Under the pieces are notes generated by a model. The model made no database searches, was not told the DNA's origin, and saw only the letters and a list, made by a program, of their open reading frames with translations. A program made the translations under genes and the position numbers. Positions 7,793 to 14,407 of a stretch of 64,000 bases of DNA are shown here, piece after piece. Location: contig NZ_LJGT01000040.1 of the NCBI RefSeq assembly GCF_001751365.1, forward strand, positions 601,696 through 665,695. Direction: 5' to 3'. Source of the stretch: Streptomyces abyssalis (lineage in GTDB: Bacteria; Actinomycetota; Actinomycetes; Streptomycetales; Streptomycetaceae). Numbering within the stretch: the first letter of the stretch is position 1; each line of letters begins with the position of its first letter.

Positions 7793-7984
7793 GGCTGCCT
7801 CCTCTCTGCGGGCCGGGTGGCCGGGCACGGGCGTACGGAGCGTACGGGACGGGCTGGACCGGCTGGACGTACGGACCCGGCGGACGGCGCCGGGCGGGTC
7901 CGTACGGGGCGCAGGAGAACCATGCCCGACGCCGTGGCCGCACACCAAGGCCCCCACCGGTGCGGCGGCGGTGGAGCAGCCCGG

Positions 7985-8902
7985 TCACAGCCCCGCGTAG
8001 GCGACGCCGGTCAGCCGCTCCGAGACCGCCCAGAGCTGCCCCGCCGCGATGTCGTTGCGCGTCCAGGGCGCTCGCGGGGCGGCGCCGGGGCCGCCCCGCA
8101 CCCCGAGGATGCGCGGCCCGAAGAAGGAGTCGCCGTGCACGTACGGCGCGGTCGCCGCGTACAGGACCGGCGCCGCGCCCTGGTCCGCGGAGGCGCCGAC
8201 CACGTCGGTGACCAGCCGCGTGAGGCGTTCGCGCCCGGCCTTCCCGGCCAGCCGCGGGCCCTTGGCCTGCAGCTCGGTACGCGCGTAACCGGGATGGGCG
8301 GCGGTGACGGTCAGGTCGAGGCCCTTGCGGTCGGCGCGGTGGGCCAGTTCCCGTACGAAGAGGAGGTTGGCCGTCTTCGAGGCGCCGTAGGCCGCCATCG
8401 GCCGGTAGCGGCGCGCGCTGCCGAGGTCGCTCATGTCGATGTTGGACAGCAGATGCGCCATGCTGGCGACCGTCACCACACGCGCACCGGGCGCGGACAG
8501 CAGCCGCTCCAGCAGCAGCCCCGTCAGGGCGAAGTGGCCGAGGTGGTTCACGCCGAACTGCATCTCGAAGCCGTCGGCGGTCCGCGCGTACGGAACCGCC
8601 ATCAGGCCCGCGTTGTTGACCAGCAGGTCGAGCCGGCTGTGGGGCAGCGCGGCGGCGAACTCCCGTACCGACGACAGATCCGCCAGGTCCAGCAGGCGCA
8701 ACTCGGCGCGGGCCTCGGGCACTTGGGAGAGCAGCCGGTCCAGGGCGGCGGCGCCGCGCTGCTCGCTGCGGCACGCCAGCACCACGCGGGCGCCGCGCCG
8801 CGCCAGTTCGCGCGCGGTCACGTAGCCGATGCCGCTGTTGGCTCCCGTCACCACGGCGGTACGTCCGCTCTGGTCGGGGATGCTGCGCGCTGTCCAGCTC
8901 AT
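7985..8902 (-). CDS. Short-chain dehydrogenase/reductase, retinol-dehydrogenase-like
   Basis: 305 aa from ATG 8902 (MSWTARSIPD). It has the Rossmann motif TGANSGIG near residue 18, NNAG at about 95, and the catalytic Y-x-x-x-K in AAYGASKTANLL preceded by a Ser strand. The length and C-terminus match the extended classical SDR group often annotated as oxidoreductase/retinol dehydrogenase-like. NAD(P)(H) is the expected cofactor. It lies 121 nt downstream of pcaD on the same strand and could be read through from the pca operon. A role in aromatic catabolism is possible but unproven. Confidence 0.85.
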   Translation of the reverse strand: MSWTARSIPDQSGRTAVVTGANSGIGYVTARELARRGARVVLACRSEQRGAAALDRLLSQVPEARAELRLLDLADLSSVREFAAALPHSRLDLLVNNAGLMAVPYARTADGFEMQFGVNHLGHFALTGLLLERLLSAPGARVVTVASMAHLLSNIDMSDLGSARRYRPMAAYGASKTANLLFVRELAHRADRKGLDLTVTAAHPGYARTELQAKGPRLAGKAGRERLTRLVTDVVGASADQGAAPVLYAATAPYVHGDSFFGPRILGVRGGPGAAPRAPWTRNDIAAGQLWAVSERLTGVAYAGL

Positions 8903-9023
8903 GCAAGTCAGCGTATGGCGGGCGGACGGACCGCGCGAGGGCTCCACCGGACCGGCCGCCGGACAGCGGCCCGGACCGTGCGCGGGACCGGGAAGCGGCC
9001 CGCCGCTTGTGCGCGCCCGGCGC

Positions 9024-9866
9024 TCACCACCGTTCCCCGGGCCCCGGCAGGCCGTCGTGGTGGACGAGAAGGGCCGAGGTGACCGCGTCCGGACACTCGG
9101 CGTTGGCCAGGTGCGCGGCGCCCGCGACCTCGACCAGGGCCGCGCCGGGGATGCCGTCGGCGATCTCGCGGGCGTGCGCGGGAGGCGTCGCCGGGTCGAG
9201 GCGTCCGGCGACCGCGAGGGTCGGCACCGTCACCTCGGCGAGCTGTCCGCGCAGGTCGAAGGCGGCGAGGGCGTCACAGCACGCCGCGTAGCCGGCGGCC
9301 GCCGTGCAGCGCAGGTCCTCGATCAGCGCCGTCCCGTGCGGCGTGCCTTCGAAGTCGGGCGCGAACCACACCCCGGGCCGTGAGGCGATCATGGACTCGG
9401 TGCCGTGCGCGCGTACGGCCGCCGCACGCTCACGCCAGGCGGCCGGCTCCCCGAACCGGGCCGAGGAGCAGACGAGCGAGAGCGCCGTGAGCCGCTCGGG
9501 GTGGTGCACCGCGAGGTGCAGGCCGACCGCGCCGCCCAGCGAGACCCCGGCGTAGGCGAATTCGTCCCAGCCCTGGGCGTCCGCGGCGCGCAGGACCAGC
9601 TCGGCGAGGTGTGCGACGGTCGCGGTGCCGTCGCACGGGATCAGTTCGCTGGAGGAGCCGGCCATCGGCTCGGCCGGGGAGGCCCCGTGGCCCGGCAGGT
9701 CCCAGCGCAGCACGCGGTGGGTGCGGATCAGCGCGGGGAGCTGGGGCTCCCAGACCGCGAGGGAGGTGCCCAGGGAGGGGCCGAGAATCATCGGCCGTCC
9801 GTCAGCGGGTCCGTCGAGCCGGTGGTACGGGAGCGGCGCGGGCTCGGGCGGGACGGAAGCGGTCAC
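9024..9866 (-). CDS. pcaD: 3-oxoadipate enol-lactonase
   Basis: 280-aa alpha/beta hydrolase. The nucleophile elbow is AGVSLGG (Ser near 111), and the likely catalytic His is in GAAHLANAE near the C-terminus. The oxyanion region ILGPSLGTS and the DLPGHGAS block are typical of PcaD. It hydrolyses 3-oxoadipate enol-lactone to 3-oxoadipate in the protocatechuate branch. GTG 9866 has GGAG about 8 nt upstream. It is the last gene of pcaHGBD. The protein is the size of a lactonase alone, so it is not the PcaL fusion with a 4-carboxymuconolactone decarboxylase domain that S. coelicolor uses. Confidence 0.88.
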   Translation of the reverse strand: MTASVPPEPAPLPYHRLDGPADGRPMILGPSLGTSLAVWEPQLPALIRTHRVLRWDLPGHGASPAEPMAGSSSELIPCDGTATVAHLAELVLRAADAQGWDEFAYAGVSLGGAVGLHLAVHHPERLTALSLVCSSARFGEPAAWRERAAAVRAHGTESMIASRPGVWFAPDFEGTPHGTALIEDLRCTAAAGYAACCDALAAFDLRGQLAEVTVPTLAVAGRLDPATPPAHAREIADGIPGAALVEVAGAAHLANAECPDAVTSALLVHHDGLPGPGERW

Positions 9867-9959
9867 GGTGATGTCTCCGGGCCGGCTGGAACTTCGAGGC
9901 GTGCCGCGTGAGTCGTCTCCGGGCGATGCGGGAGATGGGATTCCGTTGCCGATGGTCTG

Positions 9960-11636
9960 TCACCGCTCTCCAGTTTCGGGGGTCGTGTCTTCTGAGCCGG
10001 TCGGGGCTGCGGTCGGGGCTGCAGTCGGGGCTGAGGCCACGGTCGTGGCCGGGTCCGCGGGGCCGCGGCGCAGCGCCCGGTCGGTGAGTGCGGGCGCGGA
10101 CCCGGTGTAGTGCGTCGGGTCGGTCAGGTCCCGCAGCCGCTCCCCGGAGAGCATCTCGCGCAGGGCGGGCTCTTCCTCCTCCAGGGCCTCGTCCAGGGTG
10201 ATCCCCTCGTCGACGGCCTTGCGGGAGGCGGCGTCGAGGAGCTTGCGCGCGCGGGCGCGCCCCAGCAGCGGCCCGAGGGCGACAGTGAAGCGTTCGCTGA
10301 CGATGAGCCCCTCGGTGAGGGCGAGGTGTTCGTGCATGCGGTACGGGAAGACCTGCAGCCCCTCGGCGAGTTCGGCGGCGGCGTGTGCCGCACCGCCGGT
10401 CAGCCGGAGCAGTTCGCGCACCGGCTGCCACTCGGCGTGCCACGCCCCCGGGGGCCGCTCGTCCTCGGCGGCGAGCGAGGACAGCAGCGTCGAGGCGAGC
10501 GCGGGAGCCTGCCGCGCGGTGGCGGCGACGAGGGTCGCCCGTACGGGATTGGTCTTGTGCGGCATGGCGGACGAGGTGCCGCCGCCGCCCTCGCCGACCT
10601 CCCCCACCTCGCTGCGCGAGAGCACGAGCACGTCGGCGGCGAACTTGCCGAGCGCACCGCAGGTGAAGGCGCACGCCGAGCCCAGGTCGGCCACCGGGGT
10701 GCGCAGCGTGTGCCAGGGCAGGGCCGGTTCGGCCAGCGGCAGTTCGCGTGCGTAGGCGGCGAGCAGGCGCAGGCCCAGGTCGGTGGCGGGGACGCCGTGG
10801 GCCGCACCGTCCGGGGACTCGGCCTCGGGGCCGTGGCTGCCGGGGCCCGACGTCGGCCCCGGCGCGCCGGCCGCGCCGGATGTCCCGGTGGTGGTGGTCC
10901 CGGTGGCCGGGGCCGTGCCTTCGGCGTGCGGTGCGCCGTCCGCCTCCGCGTGGGCGGCGAAGGCGGCCAGTGTGCCTGCCGCGCCGCCCAGTTGGACGGG
11001 GAGCGCGGCCCGTACCGCCGAGAGCCGGTCGCGGGCGTCCAGCACCAGGCTTCTCCAGCCCGCTACCTTGAGGCCGAACGTCGTGGGCACGGCGTGCTGC
11101 GTCAGCGTCCGCCCCGGCATGGGCGTGTCGCGGTGTTCGGCGGCCGCCATGGCCAGTGCACGTGCCGTGCGGTCCAGGTCGGCGAGCATCGCGTCGATCG
11201 TGCGCGCGGCGACCAGCATCAGTCCGGTGTCGAGGATGTCCTGGCTGGTGGCGCCCCTGTGCACGTACGGCGCCGCCTCCGGTCCGACGGCGTCCGTCAG
11301 ATCCGCGACCAGCGGGATCACGGGGTTGCCGCCGGAGCGGGCACGCAGTGCCAGCCCGCGTGCGTCGAAGCGGCCGGCGCGGGCGGCCTCCGTGACCGCA
11401 GCAGCGACGGCCGCCGGCGCGAGGCCCAGGCTCGCCTGCGCCCGGGTCAGAGCGGCCTCGGCGTCCAGCAGGGCCTGCAGCAGCGCGGTGTCGCCCGTGG
11501 CGGACTCCGCGGCGGAGCCGGCCCGTACCGGCGCCAGAAGACCGACGTCCTCCGGGCCGTGGGCGGGAGCCGGGCCCGGGGCCGGCTCCGTCTCCGGACC
11601 CGGCCCCGGACCTGCGCCCGGTTCAGTGGAACTCAA
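9960..11636 (-). CDS. pcaB: 3-carboxy-cis,cis-muconate cycloisomerase (TTG start)
   Basis: Fumarase/aspartase-superfamily enzyme. Visible blocks include HRGATSQDILDTG, GRTLTQHAVPTTFG, and the signature loop SSAMPHKTNPVRA near the middle. It converts 3-carboxymuconate to 4-carboxymuconolactone. At 558 aa from the TTG it is about 100 residues longer than usual, owing to a Pro/Gly-rich N-terminus, an in-frame Ala/Gly/Thr-rich insertion of about 60 residues before ATDLGLRLLAAY, and an Ala/Pro/Thr tail. TTG 11636 is favoured because AAGGAG lies at 11647-11652 inside the 3' end of pcaG and no ATG/GTG gives a complete N-terminus with an equally good site. It overlaps pcaG by 14 nt. Confidence 0.85.
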   Translation of the reverse strand: MSSTEPGAGPGPGPETEPAPGPAPAHGPEDVGLLAPVRAGSAAESATGDTALLQALLDAEAALTRAQASLGLAPAAVAAAVTEAARAGRFDARGLALRARSGGNPVIPLVADLTDAVGPEAAPYVHRGATSQDILDTGLMLVAARTIDAMLADLDRTARALAMAAAEHRDTPMPGRTLTQHAVPTTFGLKVAGWRSLVLDARDRLSAVRAALPVQLGGAAGTLAAFAAHAEADGAPHAEGTAPATGTTTTGTSGAAGAPGPTSGPGSHGPEAESPDGAAHGVPATDLGLRLLAAYARELPLAEPALPWHTLRTPVADLGSACAFTCGALGKFAADVLVLSRSEVGEVGEGGGGTSSAMPHKTNPVRATLVAATARQAPALASTLLSSLAAEDERPPGAWHAEWQPVRELLRLTGGAAHAAAELAEGLQVFPYRMHEHLALTEGLIVSERFTVALGPLLGRARARKLLDAASRKAVDEGITLDEALEEEEPALREMLSGERLRDLTDPTHYTGSAPALTDRALRRGPADPATTVASAPTAAPTAAPTGSEDTTPETGER

Positions 11637-12252
11637 GAAAAACCGTCTCCTTCTCGCCCTGAAGCCGGATGTCGAAGCGGTACGAGCCCGTGGCAGGGCC
11701 GGCCGTTGCCACCAGGGTCTCGCGCCGTTCGGCGTCGAGCGAGGCGAGGAGCGGGTCGTCGGCGTGTGCCTGATTGTCCTCCGGAAAGTACACGCGGGTG
11801 AAGAGGTGGTGCAGCAGTCCTCGCGCGAAGACGCACACACTGATGTACGGGGCGTGGCCCGTGCGTGCGCCGGGCCTGAGCGTCCGGGCCGTCCAGTGGC
11901 CGTCCGCGTCGGTGGGCACACGTGCGAATCCGGTGAAGTCCACGCCGTTGCGGCCCAGATGACCGCCGTCGACGGGATCGCGCCGCATGGACCCCGGCGC
12001 CCCGGAGAGATCTCCGTCCGGGCCGGCCTGCCACAGTTCGATGAGGGCGTCGGGCACGGGCTCGCCCGAGCCGTCGTACACGTGCCCGTGCACGGTGACG
12101 GTGCCGTCGCGGCCCTCCGGGGCGATGTCGCCTCCGCCGGGGAAGGGCAGGGCGTAGCCGTAGAAGGGGCCCACGGTGTGGGACGGAGTCGGCTGCAGGC
12201 CGGTGTCTGCGCCCGTCCCCCCGGTCGTCCGCTCGGTCATCGGCCCGGTCAT
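11623..12252 (-). CDS. pcaG: Protocatechuate 3,4-dioxygenase alpha subunit
   Basis: 209 aa. It contains TPSHTVGPFYGYALPFPGG near the start, IELWQAGPDGD, and ISVCVFARGLLHHLFTRVYF, all typical of the alpha subunit, which lacks the iron ligands of PcaH. It pairs with PcaH to form the Fe(III) intradiol dioxygenase that opens protocatechuate to 3-carboxymuconate. Its ATG overlaps the pcaH stop codon by 4 nt (ATGA at 12249-12252), so the two subunits are translationally coupled. A second in-frame ATG 12 nt downstream is a possible alternative start. Confidence 0.93.
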   Translation of the reverse strand: MTGPMTERTTGGTGADTGLQPTPSHTVGPFYGYALPFPGGGDIAPEGRDGTVTVHGHVYDGSGEPVPDALIELWQAGPDGDLSGAPGSMRRDPVDGGHLGRNGVDFTGFARVPTDADGHWTARTLRPGARTGHAPYISVCVFARGLLHHLFTRVYFPEDNQAHADDPLLASLDAERRETLVATAGPATGSYRFDIRLQGEKETVFLEFH

Positions 12253-13016
12253 CGGCCCTCCTCGATCCAGGTGGCGGACGGTCCGTCGAGGACGATGTCC
12301 CAGCGGTAGCCCAGCGACCACTCCGAGCGGGAGAGTCCGTGGTCGTACGCCGCGACCAGCGCCTGCCGTGCCCGCTCGTCCGTGACGGACTGCAGTATCG
12401 GGTCGTGGGCGAAGAGAGGGTCGCCCGGGAAGTACATCTGGGTCACCAGGCGCTGCGTGAACGCCGTCCCGAAGAGCGAGAAGTGGAGATGCGCCGGGCG
12501 CCAGGCGTTCTCGTGGTTTCGCCAGGGGTAGGCGCCGGGCTTGATCGTCGTGAAGGTGTAGCTGCCGTCGTCGCCGGTCAGAGTGCGTCCGACGCCGGTG
12601 AAGTTGGGGTCCAGCGGTGCGGGGTGCTGGTCGCGCAGATGTGCGTACCGGCCTGCGGCGTTGGCCTGCCACAGCTCGATGAGCTGTCCGCGCACGGGCC
12701 GCCCCGCGCGGTCCAGCATCCGGCCGGAGACGGTGATCCGCTCGCCGAGCGGCTCGCCGCTGTGCCGGACCGTGAGGTCGTTGTCGGTGTCGGTGACGTC
12801 GGTGGGGCCGAAGACCGGAGTGTGCAGTTCGACGGTCTCCGGGTCGGGCTCGACGGGGACCAGCGGCCGCTTGGGGAACCGCAGCAGGCTGCTGCGGTAG
12901 GGGGCGTAGGCGCGCGAGGGGTGGTGTGCGGCGGGGGCTCCGGCGGCGCGTGACTTCTCGTACGCGTCGCGCAGTTCGGCCACCTCGCGGTCGATGTCTC
13001 GCTGGGTGAGGGGCAT
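12249..13016 (-). CDS. pcaH: Protocatechuate 3,4-dioxygenase beta subunit
   Basis: 255 aa. The four expected non-haem Fe(III) ligands are visible: Tyr124 (AAGRYAHL), Tyr163 (GAYPWRN), His176 and His178 (RPAHLHFS). The N-terminal region with YRSSLLRFP is typical of PcaH. It carries the catalytic iron of the dioxygenase and is the first gene of pcaHGBD. ATG 13016 is preceded by AGGAG at a good distance (caggagtacgtccATG); longer in-frame extensions toward 13175 run into the divergent promoter region. The operon is probably repressed by the divergent MarR regulator at 13305. Confidence 0.94.
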   Translation of the reverse strand: MPLTQRDIDREVAELRDAYEKSRAAGAPAAHHPSRAYAPYRSSLLRFPKRPLVPVEPDPETVELHTPVFGPTDVTDTDNDLTVRHSGEPLGERITVSGRMLDRAGRPVRGQLIELWQANAAGRYAHLRDQHPAPLDPNFTGVGRTLTGDDGSYTFTTIKPGAYPWRNHENAWRPAHLHFSLFGTAFTQRLVTQMYFPGDPLFAHDPILQSVTDERARQALVAAYDHGLSRSEWSLGYRWDIVLDGPSATWIEEGR

Positions 13017-13130
13017 GGACGTACTCCTGTCGGTCCTCGCGGACGGACACGGGATGAGGGACACGGGATGAGGAACGAGTCGCGGAAAGGGCTGCCCTGA
13101 AGGGCTGCTCGGGCTCCAGTTGTCACATTG

Positions 13131-13144
13131 CTCAGTATGCTGAG
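13131..13144. promoter_or_regulatory. Candidate PcaV operator 1 (CTCAG-N4-CTGAG)
   Basis: Perfect inverted repeat CTCAGTATGCTGAG in the pcaH-pcaV divergent spacer, in a locally AT-richer stretch about 115 nt upstream of the pcaH start. MarR-type repressors bind such short palindromes. Inference from symmetry and position. Confidence 0.45.
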
Positions 13145-13257
13145 TATTTCTGCGGAACCATTCTGACGCTGCCACTCCGGGGAAGGCCCGTCAAGGTCCA
13201 GGAAGACTCGGGAAAGACTCGACACTGCGTGTCATCGGGGGCCAGAATCAGTCAGTA

Positions 13258-13273
13258 CACGATCGAATTCGTG
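13258..13273. promoter_or_regulatory. Candidate PcaV operator 2 (CACGA-N6-TCGTG)
   Basis: Inverted repeat CACGA (13258-13262) and TCGTG (13269-13273), 32 nt upstream of the pcaV start codon, where an autoregulatory site would be expected. It is unrelated in sequence to the palindrome at 13131, so at most one of the two may be the true operator. Confidence 0.4.
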
Positions 13274-13304
13274 AACGGGAAGAGAGAGCAGGAGCGGTGA
13301 GCGA

Positions 13305-13742
13305 ATGGCTGCGGTCGATCTGAGCACGCACCCGGGTCATCTCGCCCGGCGGCTCCAGCAGGCCCACTCTCTGCTGTGGGGGGCGATGGTCTCGGAGGAG
13401 ACGACGTCGCCGCAGTTCGCCGTGCTCAACGCGCTGGAGGAGAAGCCGGGCATGGACCAGCGGACCCTCAGCGAGCACGTCCACCTGGACCGCTCCACCA
13501 TCGCCGACCTGGTGGCCCGCCTCGCGGGGCGTGAGCTTCTCGAGCGGGTGCGCGATCCGGAGGACGGGCGCCGCAATGTGCTGAAGCTGACGGAGGACGG
13601 CCGGCGGCTGCACCGGAAGCTCGTCACACGGACGGCGCGGATGAACCGCGTCTTTCTCGCGCCGCTCGACGGCGAGGAGCAGGAGACCCTGCTCCGGCTC
13701 ATCGCGAGGGTGGCCTCGGCGGCGGAGGAGCTGCGCGGCTGA
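13305..13742 (+). CDS. pcaV: MarR-family repressor of protocatechuate genes, PcaV-like
   Basis: 145 aa. It has the MarR winged helix (DQRTLSEHVHLDRSTIADLVARL as helices 3-4, then the wing RVRDPEDGRRN). The gene is divergent from pcaHGBD, the arrangement of S. coelicolor PcaV, which releases DNA on binding protocatechuate. Arg15, reported there as essential for ligand binding, is present at the same position (HLARRLQQAH). GGAG lies 10 nt upstream of the ATG. The regulatory role is inferred from synteny and this residue. Confidence 0.85.
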   Translation: MAAVDLSTHPGHLARRLQQAHSLLWGAMVSEETTSPQFAVLNALEEKPGMDQRTLSEHVHLDRSTIADLVARLAGRELLERVRDPEDGRRNVLKLTEDGRRLHRKLVTRTARMNRVFLAPLDGEEQETLLRLIARVASAAEELRG

Positions 13743-13864
13743 CCGGCGGCCCGCCCCCGTTGCCGCGGGTGCGCCCGCGCCCGCGGCGGCGGGAGCGGGC
13801 GCTGCACGCGCGGGGAGCGGGCGGCGGGCTGCGGGCTCCCGCGCGTGCGGTCCGGCGGGCGGGT

Positions 13865-14407
13865 TCAGCGGGTGCGGGAGCGGAAGACCGGCACGCTCAC
13901 GCCGTCGTCGTCCAGGCAGCGGCCGGTACGCAGGTCGAAGCGCTGCTTCAGCAAGGGCGAGGCCACGAAGGCCCCGCCGCCGGCGCCGGCGCCGCTCGCG
14001 TCACCTTCCGCGCCGGGCCCGGTGTCCTGCGGCGTGCCGCCGGTGGCCTCCTTCGCCGACCCGAGCAGGCCCCGGGAGAGGACGTAGGCGCCCGTGAACG
14101 GGTCCCGGTTGCCGATGACGTACGTACGGCCCGCGCGGTCGAGAAAGACGGCGGCCTGCGAACCGTCCCGCAGCAGCGCCGCCACACCCCGCCCCGGAAT
14201 GAGGTCCGCCAGGCTGCACACCGTGAACCAGCCCTGCTCGTCCCGTACTTCGATGCGGGGGGCAGCGGCGGCAGCGCCGCAGACCGCGGCGGCGGTGGTG
14301 GTGGCCACGGTGCCGGTGCCGGCGGAAGCAGAGGCGGCGGAAGCAGCGGCGGCCCGGGAGGTCTCCTCCCCGGATTTCCGCCTGACTGCCGTCTTCGTGA
14401 TGGTCAT
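13865..14407 (-). CDS. nirD: Nitrite reductase small subunit
   Basis: 180 aa. The first 50 residues are an Ala/Ser/Thr-rich low-complexity stretch. The NirD domain (Rieske-like fold without the iron ligands) starts near residue 51: EQGWFTVCSLADLIPG, then AVFLDRAGRTYVIGNRDPFTGAYVLSRG and LKQRFDLRTGRCLDDD. A second Gly/Ala-rich insertion lies between the last two blocks. It is the partner of NirB in assimilatory NAD(P)H nitrite reductase. Its ATG overlaps the nirB stop codon by 4 nt, so it is translationally coupled. The low-complexity additions are unusual for this small protein. Confidence 0.9.
   Translation of the reverse strand: MTITKTAVRRKSGEETSRAAAASAASASAGTGTVATTTAAAVCGAAAAAPRIEVRDEQGWFTVCSLADLIPGRGVAALLRDGSQAAVFLDRAGRTYVIGNRDPFTGAYVLSRGLLGSAKEATGGTPQDTGPGAEGDASGAGAGGGAFVASPLLKQRFDLRTGRCLDDDGVSVPVFRSRTR

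Noticed and set aside
9960..11921. Longer PcaB starting upstream of the TTG at 11636
   Set aside because: The upstream part is the pcaG coding region in a wrong frame, and the AAGGAG site points to the TTG.
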